A DNA stretch of 64,000 nt. Source: Hippasteria phrygiana (Eukaryota > Echinodermata > Asteroidea > Valvatida > Goniasteridae). Shown one piece after another: positions 11,188 through 24,037 of the stretch (the stretch's first letter is position 1; every line of letters starts with the position of its first letter). The notes under the pieces are model-generated. The model saw only the letters and a program-made list of their open reading frames with translations, had not been told where the DNA came from and did not search any database. The stretch spans positions 1,860,001-1,924,000 of the forward strand of contig JAZGUH010000271.1 in the NCBI GenBank assembly GCA_037893225.1. The letters are read 5' to 3'. The position numbers were made by a program, and so were the translations under genes.

Positions 11188-13568
11188 GAGGAGCTGAAGA
11201 TTGGTCTGGATGTAGCTGAGGAGTCACGCTTTCCAACAGTATCAAGATTGTGCGCAATTTCGTTCAACATCAGGTCGAAAAGCGCACTCATTTGGGGACC
11301 AAGTTGCGTGGTGGGGGTGTCGGCTAGTCCATTGTATAGCGTGTGCAGTTATGCGGGAATGCAGACAAATCAGTTCGAAAGCTTACTCGCTTATCTCGGC
11401 CATCATTCGGCTGAACGTGGGTCTAAGGAGCTGAAGATTTGTCTGGATGTTGCTGAGGAGTCACGCTTTCCAACAGTATCAAGACTGTGAGCAATTTTGT
11501 TCAACATCAGGTCGAAAAACGCAGTCATTTGGGGCCCAAGTTGCGTGTTGGGGGTCTAGGCTAGTCTATTGTATAGCGTGTGCAGTAATCCGGGAATGCA
11601 GAAAAATCAGTTCGAAAAACTTACTCGCTTATCTCGGCCATCGTTCGGCTGAACGTGGGTCTGAGGAGCTGGAGATTGGTGTGGATGTTGCTGAGGAGTC
11701 ACTCTTTTCAACAGTATCAAGATTGTGCGCAATTTCGTTCAACATCAGGTCGAAAAACGCAGTCATTTGGGGCCCAAGTTGCGAGTTGCGGGTATCGGCT
11801 AGTACATTGTATAGCGTGTGCAGCAATTCGGGAATGCAGAAAAATCAGTTCGAAAAACTTACTCGCTTATCTCGGCCATCATTCGGCTGAACGTGTGTCT
11901 GAGGAGCTGAAGATTGGTTTGGATGTAGCTGCGGAGTCACGCTTTCCAACAGTATCAATATTGTGCACAATTTCGTTCAACATCAGGTCGAAAAGCGCAC
12001 TCATTTGGGGCCCAAGTTGCGTGGTGGGGGTCTCGGCTAGTCCATTGTATAGCGTGTGCAGTTATGCGGGAATGCAGACAAATCAGTTCGAAAAGCTTAC
12101 TCGCTTATCTCGGCCATCATTCGGCTGAACGTGGGTCTAAGGAGCTGAAGATTTGTCTGGATGTTGCTGAGGAGTCACGCTTTCCAACAGTATCAAGACT
12201 GTGCGCAATTTTGTTCAACATCAGGTCGAAAAAAGCAGTCATTTGGGGCCCAAGTTGCGTGTTGGGGGTCTAAGGCTAGTCTATTGTATAGCGTGTGCAG
12301 TAATGCGGGAATGCAGAAAAATCAGTTCGAAAAACTTACTCGCTTATCTCGGCCATCGTTCGGCTGAACGTGGGTCTGAGGAGCTGGAGATTGGTCTGGA
12401 TGTTGCTGAGGAGTCACTCTTTTCAACAGTATCAAGATTGTGCGCAATTTCGTTCAACATCAGGTCGAAAAACGCAGTCATTTGGGGCCCAAGTTGCGTG
12501 TTGGGGGTATCGGCTAGTACATTGTATAGCGTGTGCAGCAATTCGGGAATGCAGAAAAATCAGTTCGAAAAACTTACTCGCTTATCTCGGCCATCATTCG
12601 GCTGAACGTGTGTCTGAGGAGCTGAAGATTGGTTTGGATGTAGCTGCGGAGTCACGCTTTCCAACAGTATCAATATTGTGCACAATTTCGTTCAACATCA
12701 GGTCGAAAAGCGCACTCATTTGGGGCCCAAGTTGCGTGGTGGGGGTCTCGGCTAGTCCATTGTATAGCGTGTGCAGTTATGCGGGAATGCAGAAAAATCA
12801 GTTCGAAAAACTTACTCGCTTATCTCGGCCATCGGTCGGCTGAACGTGGGTCTGAGGAGCTGGAGATTGGTCTGGATGTTGCTGAGGAGTCACTCTTTTC
12901 AACAGTATCAAGACTGTGCGCAATTTCGTTCAACATCAGGTCGAAAAACGCAGTCATTTGGCGCCCAAGTTGCGTGTTGGGGGTATCGGCTAGTACATTG
13001 TATAGCGTGTGCAGCAATTCGGGAATGCAGAAAAATCAGTTCGAAAAACTTTTCTCGCTTATCTCGGCCATCATTCGGCTGAACGTGTGTCTGAGGAGCT
13101 GAAGATTGGTCTGGATGTAGCTGAGGAGTCACGCTTTCCAACAGTATCAATATTGTGCGCAATTTCGTTCAACATCAGGTCGAAAAGCGCACTCATTTGG
13201 GGCCCAAGTTGCGTGGTGGGGGTCTCGGCTAGTCCATTGTATAGCGTGTGCAGTTATGCGGGAATGCAGAAAAATCAGTTCGAAAAACTTACTCGCTTAT
13301 CTCGGCCATCATTCGGCTGAACGTTGGTCTGAGGAGTTGAAGATTGGTCTGGATGTTGCTGAGGAGTCACGCTTTCCAACAGTATCAAGACTGTGCGCAA
13401 TTTTGTTCAACATCAGGTCGAAAAACGCAGTCATTTGGGGCCCAAGTTGCGTGTTGGGGGACTCGGCTAGTCTATTGTATAGCGTGTGCAGTAATGCGGG
13501 AATGCAGAAAAATCAGTTCGAAAAACGTACTCGCTTATCTCGGCCATCATTCGGCTGAACGTGTGTCT
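11188..13568 (+). repeat. 10-monomer higher-order unit, full copy (2381 bp)
   Basis: Order: sPd, kQ (gtctaggc), eR (gcgagttgcggg), wPh, kQ+, eR, wP (cggtcgg), eR (ttttctcgc, 239 bp), sP (gttggtct), aQ (ggggactcgg). The next copy begins at 13569 with the same series and the same length variants. Confidence 0.85.
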
Positions 13569-15473
13569 GAGGAGCTGAAGATTGGTCTGGATGTAGCTGA
13601 GGAGTCACGCTTTCCAACAGTATCAAGATTGTGCGCAATTTCGTTCAACATCAGGTCGAAAAGCGCACTCATTTGGGGACCAAGTTGCGTGGTGGGGGTG
13701 TCGGCTAGTCCATTGTATAGCGTGTGCAGTTATGCGGGAATGCAGACAAATCAGTTCGAAAGCTTACTCGCTTATCTCGGCCATCATTCGGCTGAACGTG
13801 GGTCTAAGGAGCTGAAGATTTGTCTGGATGTTGCTGAGGAGTCACGCTTTCCAACAGTATCAAGACTGTGAGCAATTTTGTTCAACATCAGGTCGAAAAA
13901 CGCAGTCATTTGGGGCCCAAGTTGCGTGTTGGGGGTCTAGGCTAGTCTATTGTATAGCGTGTGCAGTAATGCGGGAATGCAGAAAAATCAGTTCGAAAAA
14001 CTTACTCGCTTATCTCGGCCATCGTTCGGCTGAACGTGGGTCTGAGGAGCTGGAGATTGGTCTGGATGTTGCTGAGGAGTCACTCTTTTCAACAGTATCA
14101 AGATTGTGCGCAATTTCGTTCAACATCAGGTCGAAAAACGCAGTCATTTGGGGCCCAAGTTGCGAGTTGCGGGTATCGGCTAGTACATTGTATAGCGTGT
14201 GCAGCAATTCGGGAATGCAGAAAAATCAGTTCGAAAAACTTACTCGCTTATCTCGGCCATCATTCGGCTGAACGTGTGTCTGAGGAGCTGAAGATTGGTT
14301 TGGATGTAGCTGCGGAGTCACGCTTTCCAACAGTATCAATATTGTGCACAATTTCGTTCAACATCAGGTCGAAAAGCGCACTCATTTGGGGCCCAAGTTG
14401 CGTGGTGGGGGTCTCGGCTAGTCCATTGTATAGCGTGTGCAGTTATGCGGGAATGCAGACAAATCAGTTCGAAAAGCTTACTCGCTTATCTCGGCCATCA
14501 TTCGGCTGAACGTGGGTCTAAGGAGCTGAAGATTTGTCTGGATGTTGCTGAGGAGTCACGCTTTCCAACAGTATCAAGACTGTGCGCAATTTTGTTCAAC
14601 ATCAGGTCGAAAAAAGCAGTCATTTGGGGCCCAAGTTGCGTGTTGGGGGTCTAAGGCTAGTCTATTGTATAGCGTGTGCAGTAATGCGGGAATGCAGAAA
14701 AATCAGTTCGAAAAACTTACTCGCTTATCTCGGCCATCGTTCGGCTGAACGTGCGTCTGAGGAGCTGGAGATTGGTCTGGATGTTGCTGAGGAGTCACTC
14801 TTTTCAACAGTATCAAGATTGTGCGCAATTTCGTTCAACATCAGGTCGAAAAACGCAGTCATTTGGGGCCCAAGTTGCGTGTTGGGGGTATCGGCTAGTA
14901 CATTGTATAGCGTGTGCAGCAATTCGGGAATGCAGAAAAATCAGTTCGAAAAACTTACTCGCTTATCTCGGCCATCATTCGGCTGAACGTGTGTCTGAGG
15001 AGCTGAAGATTGGTTTGGATGTAGCTGCGGAGTCACGCTTTCCAACAGTATCAATATTGTGCACAATTTCGTTCAACATCAGGTCGAAAAGCGCACTCAT
15101 TTGGGGCCCAAGTTGCGTGGTGGGGGTCTCGGCTAGTCCATTGTATAGCGTGTGCAGTTATGCGGGAATGCAGAAAAATCAGTTCGAAAAACTTACTCGC
15201 TTATCTCGGCCATCGGTCGGCTGAACGTGGGTCTGAGGAGCTGGAGATTGGTCTGGATGTTGCTGAGGAGTCACTCTTTTCAACAGTATCAAGACTGTGC
15301 GCAATTTCGTTCAACATCAGGTCGAAAAACGCAGTCATTTGGCGCCCAAGTTGCGTGTTGGGGGTATCGGCTAGTACATTGTATAGCGTGTGCAGCAATT
15401 CGGGAATGCAGAAAAATCAGTTCGAAAAACTTTTCTCGCTTATCTCGGGCATCATTCGGCTGAACGTGTGTCT
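13569..15473 (+). repeat. 10-monomer unit, second copy cut to 8
   Basis: Order: sPd, kQ, eR, wPh, kQ+ (gtgcgtct), eR, wP, eR (239 bp). It follows the previous 2381-bp unit for eight monomers. The next monomer at 15474 joins the head expected of monomer 9 to the tail of monomer 1, skipping two units. The kQ+ tail carries gtgcgtct, inherited by the shorter units that follow. Confidence 0.8.
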
Positions 15474-16901
15474 GAGGAGCTGAAGATTGGTCTGGATGTA
15501 GCTGAGGAGTCACGCTTTCCAACAGTATCAATATTGTGCGCAATTTCGTTCAACATCAGGTCGAAAAGCGCACTCATTTGGGGCCCAAGTTGCGTGGTGG
15601 GGGTCTCGGCTAGTCCATTGTATAGCGTGTGCAGTTATGCGGGAATGCAGACAAATCAGTTCGAAAGCTTACTCGCTTATCTCGGCCATCATTCGGCTGA
15701 ACGTGGGTCTAAGGAGCTGAAGATTTGTCTGGATGTTGCTGAGGAGTCACGCTTTCCAACAGTATCAAGACTGTGAGCAATTTTGTTCAACATCAGGTCG
15801 AAAAACGCAGTCATTTGGGGCCCAAGTTGCGTGTTGGGGGTCTAGGCTAGTCTATTGTATAGCGTGTGCAGTAATGCGGGAATGCAGAAAAATCAGTTCG
15901 AAAACTTACTCGCTTATCTCGGCCATCGTTCGGCTGAACGTGGGTCTGAGGAGCTGGAGATTGGTCTGGATGTTGCTGAGGAGTCACTCTTTTCAACAGT
16001 ATCAAGATTGTGCGCAATTTCGTTCAACATCAGGTCGAAAAACGCAGTCATTTGGGGCCCAAGTTGCGAGTTGCGGGTATCGGCTAGTACATTGTATAGC
16101 GTGTGCAGCAATTCGGGAATGCAGAAAAATCAGTTCGAAAAACTTACTCGCTTATCTCGGCCATCATTCGGCTGAACGTGTGTCTGAGGAGCTGAAGATT
16201 GGTTTGGATGTAGCTGCGGAGTCACGCTTTCCAACAGTATCAATATTGTGCACAATTTCGTTCAACATCAGGTCGAAAAGCGCACTCATTTGGGGCCCAA
16301 GTTGCGTGGTGGGGGTCTCGGCTAGTCCATTGTATAGCGTGTGCAGTTATGCGGGAATGCAGACAAATCAGTTCGAAAAGCTTACTCGCTTATCTCGGCC
16401 ATCATTCGGCTGAACGTGGGTCTAAGGAGCTGAAGATTTGTCTGGATGTTGCTGAGGAGTCACGCTTTCCAACAGTATCAAGACTGTGCGCAATTTTGTT
16501 CAACATCAGGTCGAAAAAAGCAGTCATTTGGGGCCCAAGTTGCGTGTTGGGGGTCTAAGGCTAGTCTATTGTATAGCGTGTGCAGTAATGCGGGAATGCA
16601 GAAAAATCAGTTCGAAAAACTTACTCGCTTATCTCGGCCATCGTTCGGCTGAACGTGCGTCTGAGGAGCTGGAGATTGGTCTGGATGTTGCTGAGGAGTC
16701 ACTCTTTTCAACAGTATCAAGACTGTGCGCAATTTCGTTCAACATCAGGTCGAAAAACGCAGTCATTTGGCGCCCAAGTTGCGTGTTGGGGGTATCGGCT
16801 AGTACATTGTATAGCGTGTGCAGCAATTCGGGAATGCAGAAAAATCAGTTCGAAAAACTTTTCTCGCTTATCTCGGGCATCATTCGGCTGAACGTGTGTC
16901 T
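15474..16901 (+). repeat. 6-monomer higher-order unit, copy 1 (1428 bp)
   Basis: Order: sPd (237), kQ with gaaaactt (237), eR (gcgagttgcggg), wPh, kQ+ (239), eR with ttttctcg and ctcgggcatc (239). The length gains and losses cancel to exactly 6 x 238. The next 1428 bp carry the same types and markers in the same order. Confidence 0.88.
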
Positions 16902-18329
16902 GAGGAGCTGAAGATTGGTCTGGATGTAGCTGAGGAGTCACGCTTTCCAACAGTATCAATATTGTGCGCAATTTCGTTCAACATCAGGTCGAAAAGCGCA
17001 CTCATTTGGGGCCCAAGTTGCGTGGTGGGGGTCTCGGCTAGTCCATTGTATAGCGTGTGCAGTTATGCGGGAATGCAGACAAATCAGTTCGAAAGCTTAC
17101 TCGCTTATCTCGGCCATCATTCGGCTGAACGTGGGTCTAAGGAGCTGAAGATTTGTCTGGATGTTGCTGAGGAGTCACGCTTTCCAACAGTATCAAGACT
17201 GTGAGCAATTTTGTTCAACATCAGGTCGAAAAACGCAGTCATTTGGGGCCCAAGTTGCGTGTTGGGGGTCTAGGCTAGTCTATTGTATAGCGTGTGCAGT
17301 AATGCGGGAATGCAGAAAAATCAGTTCGAAAACTTACTCGCTTATCTCGGCCATCGTTCGGCTGAACGTGGGTCTGAGGAGCTGGAGATTGGTCTGGATG
17401 TTGCTGAGGAGTCACTCTTTTCAACAGTATCAAGATTGTGCGCAATTTCGTTCAACATCAGGTCGAAAAACGCAGTCATTTGGGGCCCAAGTTGCGAGTT
17501 GCGGGTATCGGCTAGTACATTGTATAGCGTGTGCAGCAATTCGGGAATGCAGAAAAATCAGTTCGAAAAACTTACTCGCTTATCTCGGCCATCATTCGGC
17601 TGAACGTGTGTCTGAGGAGCTGAAGATTGGTTTGGATGTAGCTGCGGAGTCACGCTTTCCAACAGTATCAATATTGTGCACAATTTCGTTCAACATCAGG
17701 TCGAAAAGCGCACTCATTTGGGGCCCAAGTTGCGTGGTGGGGGTCTCGGCTAGTCCATTGTATAGCGTGTGCAGTTATGCGGGAATGCAGACAAATCAGT
17801 TCGAAAAGCTTACTCGCTTATCTCGGCCATCATTCGGCTGAACGTGGGTCTAAGGAGCTGAAGATTTGTCTGGATGTTGCTGAGGAGTCACGCTTTCCAA
17901 CAGTATCAAGACTGTGCGCAATTTTGTTCAACATCAGGTCGAAAAAAGCAGTCATTTGGGGCCCAAGTTGCGTGTTGGGGGTCTAAGGCTAGTCTATTGT
18001 ATAGCGTGTGCAGTAATGCGGGAATGCAGAAAAATCAGTTCGAAAAACTTACTCGCTTATCTCGGCCATCGTTCGGCTGAACGTGCGTCTGAGGAGCTGG
18101 AGATTGGTCTGGATGTTGCTGAGGAGTCACTCTTTTCAACAGTATCAAGACTGTGCGCAATTTCGTTCAACATCAGGTCGAAAAACGCAGTCATTTGGCG
18201 CCCAAGTTGCGTGTTGGGGGTATCGGCTAGTACATTGTATAGCGTGTGCAGCAATTCGGGAATGCAGAAAAATCAGTTCGAAAAACTTTTCTCGCTTATC
18301 TCGGGCATCATTCGGCTGAACGTGTGTCT
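16902..18329 (+). repeat. 6-monomer higher-order unit, copy 2 (1428 bp)
   Basis: Same monomer order and markers as 15474-16901, including both 237-bp and both 239-bp units. I saw no difference in the diagnostic positions, so this duplication looks very recent or strongly homogenised. Confidence 0.88.
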
Positions 18330-19042
18330 GAGGAGCTGAAGATTGGTCTGGATGTAGCTGAGGAGTCACGCTTTCCAACAGTATCAATATTGTGCGCAAT
18401 TTCGTTCAACATCAGGTCGAAAAGCGCACTCATTTGGGGCCCAAGTTGCGTGGTGGGGGTCTCGGCTAGTCCATTGTATAGCGTGTGCAGTTATGCGGGA
18501 ATGCAGACAAATCAGTTCGAAAGCTTACTCGCTTATCTCGGCCATCATTCGGCTGAACGTGGGTCTAAGGAGCTGAAGATTTGTCTGGATGTTGCTGAGG
18601 AGTCACGCTTTCCAACAGTATCAAGACTGTGAGCAATTTTGTTCAACATCAGGTCGAAAAACGCAGTCATTTGGGGCCCAAGTTGCGTGTTGGGGGTCTA
18701 GGCTAGTCTATTGTATAGCGTGTGCAGTAATGCGGGAATGCAGAAAAATCAGTTCGAAAAACTTACTCGCTTATCTCGGCCATCGTTCGGCTGAACGTGG
18801 GTCTGAGGAGCTGGAGATTGGTCTGGATGTTGCTGAGGAGTCACTCTTTTCAACAGTATCAAGATTGTGCGCAATTTCGTTCAACATCAGGTCGAAAAAC
18901 GCAGTCATTTGGGGCCCAAGTTGCGAGTTGCGGGTATCGGCTAGTACATTGTATAGCGTGTGCAGCAATTCGGGAATGCAGAAAAATCAGTTCGAAAAAC
19001 TTACTCGCTTATCTCGGCCATCGTTCGGCTGAACGTGCGTCT
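18330..19042 (+). repeat. 6-monomer unit, partial third copy with hybrid end
   Basis: Order: sPd, kQ, eR. The kQ here is 238 bp, lacking the one-base loss of the two copies before it. The eR at 18805-19042 begins like the gcgagttgcggg type but ends cgttcgg...gtgcgtct, the tail of the kQ+ unit, so it is a recombination junction. Confidence 0.8.
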
Positions 19043-20233
19043 GAGGAGCTGGAGATTGGTCTGGATGTTGCTGAGGAGTCACTCTTTTCAACAGTATCAA
19101 GATTGTGCGCAATTTCGTTCAACATCAGGTCGAAAAACGCAGTCATTTGGGGCCCAAGTTGCGTGTTGGGGGTATCGGCTAGTACATTGTATAGCGTGTG
19201 CAGCAATTCGGGAATGCAGAAAAATCAGTTCGAAAAACTTACTCGCTTATCTCGGCCATCATTCGGCTGAACGTGTGTCTGAGGAGCTGAAGATTGGTTT
19301 GGATGTAGCTGCGGAGTCACGCTTTCCAACAGTATCAATATTGTGCACAATTTCGTTCAACATCAGGTCGAAAAGCGCACTCATTTGGGGCCCAAGTTGC
19401 GTGGTGGGGGTCTCGGCTAGTCCATTGTATAGCGTGTGCAGTTATGCGGGAATGCAGAAAAATCAGTTCGAAAAACTTACTCGCTTATCTCGGCCATCGG
19501 TCGGCTGAACGTGGGTCTGAGGAGCTGGAGATTGGTCTGGATGTTGCTGAGGAGTCACTCTTTTCAACAGTATCAAGACTGTGCGCAATTTCGTTCAACA
19601 TCAGGTCGAAAAACGCAGTCATTTGGCGCCCAAGTTGCGTGTTGGGGGTATCGGCTAGTACATTGTATAGCGTGTGCAGCAATTCGGGAATGCAGAAAAA
19701 TCAGTTCGAAAAACTTTTCTCGCTTATCTCGGCCATCATTCGGCTGAACGTGTGTCTGAGGAGCTGAAGATTGGTCTGGATGTAGCTGAGGAGTCACGCT
19801 TTCCAACAGTATCAATATTGTGCTCAATTTCGTTCAACATCAGGTCGAAAAGCGCACTCATTTGGGGCCCAAGTTGCGTGGTGGGGGTCTCGGCTAGTCC
19901 ATTGTATAGCGTGTGCAGTTATGCGGGAATGCAGAAAAATCAGTTCGAAAAACTTACTCGCTTATCTCGGCCATCATTCGGCTGAACGTTGGTCTGAGGA
20001 GTTGAAGATTGGTCTGGATGTTGCTGAGGAGTCACGCTTTCCAACAGTATCAAGACTGTGCGCAATTTTGTTCAACATCAGGTCGAAAAACGCAGTCATT
20101 TGGGGCCCAAGTTGCGTGTTGGGGGACTCGGCTAGTCTATTGTATAGCGTGTGCAGTAATGCGGGAATGCAGAAAAATCAGTTCGAAAAACGTACTCGCT
20201 TATCTCGGCCATCATTCGGCTGAACGTGTGTCT
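19043..20233 (+). repeat. 5-monomer block repeating 12378-13568 (1191 bp)
   Basis: Order: eR, wP (cggtcgg), eR (ggcgcccaag, ttttctcg, 239 bp), sP (gttggtct), aQ (ggggactcgg). It has the same series and total length as the last five units of the 10-monomer copy at 11188. This is the right limit of the ttttctcg variant. Confidence 0.85.
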
Positions 20234-22134
20234 GAGGAGCTGAAGATTGGTCTGGATGTAGCTGAGGAGTCACGCTTTCCAACAGTATCAAGATTGTGCG
20301 CAATTTCGTTCAACATCAGGTCGAAAAGCGCACTCATTTGGGGACCAAGTTGCGCGGTGGGGGTGTCGGCTAGTCCATTGTATAGCGTGTGCAGTTATGC
20401 GGGAATGCAGACAAATCAGTTCGAAAGCTTACTCGCTTATCTCGGCCATCATTCGGCTGAACGTGGGTCTAAGGAGCTGAAGATTTGTCTGGATGTTGCT
20501 GAGGAGTCACGCTTTCCAACAGTATCAAGACTGTGCGCAATTTTGTTCAACATCAGGTCGAAAAACGCAGTCATTTGGGGCCCAAGTTGCGTGTTGGGGT
20601 CTCGGCTAGTCCATTGTATAGCGTGTGCAGTTATGCGGGAATGCAGAAAAATCAGTTCGAAAAACTTACTCGCTTATCTCGGCCATCATTCGGCTGAACG
20701 TGTGTCTGAGGAGCTGAAGATTGGTCTGGATGTAGCTGAGGAGTCACGCTTTCCAACAGTATCAAGATTGTGCGCAATTTCGTTCAACATCAGGTCGAAA
20801 AGCGCACTCATTTGGGGCCCAAGTTGCGTGGTGGGGGTCTCGGCTAGTCCATTGTATAGCGTGTGCAGTTATGCGGGAATGCAGACAAATCAGTTCGAAA
20901 AGCTTACTCGCTTATCTCGGCCATCATTCGGCTGAACGTGGGTCTAAGGAGCTGAAGATTTGTCTGGATGTTGCTGAGGAGTCACGCTTTCCAACAGTAT
21001 CAAGATTGTGCACAATTTCGTTCAACATCAGGTCGAAAAGCGCACTCATTTGGGGCCCAAGTTGCGTGGTGGGGGTCTCGGCTAGTCCATTGTATAGCGT
21101 GTGCAGTTATGCGGGAATGCAGAAAAATCAGTTCGAAAAACTTACTCGCTTATCTCGGCCATCATTCGGCTGAACGTGGGTCTGAGGAGTTGAAGATTGG
21201 TCTGGATGTTGCTGAGGAGTCACGCTTTCCAACAGTATCAAGACTGTGCGCAATTTTGTTCAACATCAGGTCGAAAAACGCAGTCATTTGGGGCCCAATT
21301 TGCGTGGTGGGGGTGTCGGCTAGTCCATTGTATAGCGTGTGGAGTTATGCGGGAATGCAGAAAAATCAGTTCGAAAAACGTACTCGCTTATCTCGGCCAT
21401 CATTCGGCTAAACGTGTGACTGAGGAGCTGAAGATTGGTCTGGATGTAGCTGAGGAGTCCCGCTTTCCAACAGTATCAAGATTGTGCGCAATTTCGTTCA
21501 ACATCAGGTCGAAAAGCGCACTCATTTGGGGACCAAGTTGCGTGGTGGGGGTGTCGGCTAGTCCATTGTATAGCGTGTGCAGTTATGCGGGAATGCAGAC
21601 AAATCAGTTCGAAAGCTTACTCGCTTATCTCGGCCATCATTCGGCTGAACGTGGGTCTAAGGAGCTGAAGATTTGTCTGGATGTTGCTGAGGAGTCACGC
21701 TTTCCAACAGTGTCAAGACTGTGAGCAATTTTGTTCAACATCAGGTCGAAAAACGCAGTCATTTGGGGCCCAAGTTGCGTGTTAGGGGTCTCGGCTAGTC
21801 TATTATATAGCGTGTGCAGTAATGCGGGAATGCAGAAAAATCAGTTCGAAAAACTTACTCGCTTATCTCGGCCATCGTTCGGCTGAACGTGGGTCTGAGG
21901 AGCTCAAGATTGGTCTGGATGTAGCTGAGGAGTCACGCTTTCCAACAGTATCAAGACTGTGCGCAATTTCGTTGAACATCAGGTCGAAAAACGCAGTCAT
22001 TTGGTGCCCAAGTTACGTGTTGGGGGTCTCGGCTAGTCTATTGTATAGCGTGTGCAGTAATGCGGGAATGCAGAAAAATCAGTTCGAAAAACTTACTCGC
22101 TTATCTCGGCCATCGGTCGGCTGAACGTGGGTCT
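20234..22134 (+). repeat. Segment of 8 shuffled monomers
   Basis: Order: sPd (gcgcggtgg), kPg (gtgttggggtctcgg), sPh, k/w-P hybrid, aP, sPd, kQ, sQ. Preceded by the aQ at 19996, the first three units make the earliest aQ-sPd-kPg-sPh quartet, which recurs from 42 kb on. The unit at 20946-21183 has a k head and a gtgcacaat, aaaagcgcactc body. The cggctaaacgtgtgac junction near 21410 is private. Confidence 0.78.
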
Positions 22135-24037
22135 GAGGAGCTGGAGATTGGTGTGGATGTTGCTGAGGAGTCACTCTTTTAAACAGTATGAAGATTGTGC
22201 GCAATTTCGTTCAACATCAGGTCGAAAAACGCAGTCATTTGGGGCCCAAGTTGCGTGGTGGGGGTGTCGGCTAGTCCATTGTATAGCGTGTGCAGTTATG
22301 CGGGAATGCAGAAAAATCAGTTCGAAAATCGTACTCGCTTATCTCGGCCATCGGTCGGCTGAACGTGGGTCTGAGGAGCTGGAGATTGGTCTGGATGTTG
22401 CTGAGGAGTCACTCTTTTCAACAGTATGAAGATTGTGCGCAATTTTGTTCAACATCAGGTCGAAAAACGCAGTCATTTGGGGCCCAAGTTGCGTGTTGGG
22501 GGTCTCGGCTAGTCTATTGTATAGCGTGTGCAGTAATGCGGGAATGCAGAAAAATCAGTTCGAAAACATTACTGGCTTATCTCGGCCATCGTTCGGCTGA
22601 ACGTGGGTCTGAGGAGCTGGAGATTGGTCTGGATGTTGCTGAGGAGTCACTCTTTTCAACAGTATCAAGATTGTGCGCAATTTCGTTCAACATCAGGTCG
22701 AAAAACGCAGTCATTTGGGGCCCAAGTTGCGTGGTGGGGGTGTCGGCTAGTCCATTGTATAGCGTGTGCAGTTATGCGGGAATGCAGAAAAATCAGTTCG
22801 AAAAACGTACTCGCTTATCTCGGCCATCATTCGGCTGAACGTGTGTCTGAGGAGCTGAAGATTGGTCTGGATGTAGCTGAGGAGTCACGCTTTCCAACAG
22901 TATCAATATTGTGCCCAATTTCGTTCAACATCAGGTCGAAAAGCGCACTCATTTGGGGCCCAAGTTGCGTGGTGGGGATCTCGGCTAGTCCATTGTATAG
23001 CGTGTGCAGTTATGCGGGAATGCAGACAAATCAGTTCGAAAAACTTACTCGCTTATCTCGGCCATCATTCGGCTGAACGTTGGTCTGAGGAGTTGAAGAT
23101 TGGTCTGGATGTTGCTGAGGAGTCACGCTTTCCAACAGTATCAAGACTGTGCGCAATTTTGTTCAACATCAGGTCGAAAAACGCAGTCATTTGGGGCCCA
23201 AGTTGCGTGTTGGGGGACTCGGCTAGTCTATTGTATAGCGTGTGCAGTAATGCGGGAATGCAGAAAAATCAGTTCGAAAAACGTACTCGCTTATCTCGGC
23301 CATCATTCGGCTGAACGTGTGTCTGAGGAGCTGAAGATTGGTCTGGATGTAGCTGAGGAGTCACGCTTTCCAACAGTATCAAGATTGTGCGCAATTTCGT
23401 TCAACATCAGGTCGAAAAGCGCACTCATTTGGGGACCAAGTTGCGCGGTGGGGGTGTCGGCTAGTCCATTGTATAGCGTGTGCAGTTATGCGGGAATGCA
23501 GACAAATCAGTTCGAAAGCTTACTCGCTTATCTCGGCCATCATTCGGCTGAACGTGGGTCTAAGGAGCTGAAGATTTGTCTGGATGTTGCTGAGGAGTCA
23601 CGCTTTCCAACAGTATCAAGACTGTGCGCAATTTTGTTCAACATCAGGTCGAAAAACGCAGTCATTTGGGGCCCAAGTTGCGTGTTGGGGGTATCGGCTA
23701 GTACATTGTATAGCGTGTGCAGCAATTCGGGAATGCAGAAAAATCAGTTCGAAAAACTTACTCGCTTATCTCGGCCATCATTCGGCTGAACGTGTGTCTG
23801 AGGAGCTGAAGATTGGTTTGGATGTAGCTGCGGAGTCACGCTTTCCAACAGTATCAATATTGTGCACAATTTCGTTCAACATCAGGTCGAAAAACGCAGT
23901 CATTTGGTGCCCAAGTTGCGTGTTGGGGGTCTCGGCTAGTCTATTGTATAGCGTGTGCAGTAATGCGGGAATGCAGAAAAATCAGTTCGAAAAACTTACT
24001 CGCTTATCTCGGCCATCGGTCGGCTGAACGTGGGTCT
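22135..24037 (+). repeat. 8-monomer segment, period 1903 bp
   Basis: Order: eP (tatgaag, aaaatcgtac), eQ (aaaacattactgg), eP, sP (gtgcccaat), aQ, sPd, kR, w/s-Q hybrid. The first unit and the head of the second recur 1903 bp downstream at 24038. The kR (23562) and wQ (23800) units pair halves not normally found together. Confidence 0.75.

Noticed and set aside
15733..16413. 226-codon open frame and many 100-182-codon frames on the + strand
   Set aside because: All are the same monomer translated in shifted phases. They start at whichever ATG the frame meets (often that in gatgttgct or atgcgggaatg) and show no conserved protein, signal or ribosome-binding context.
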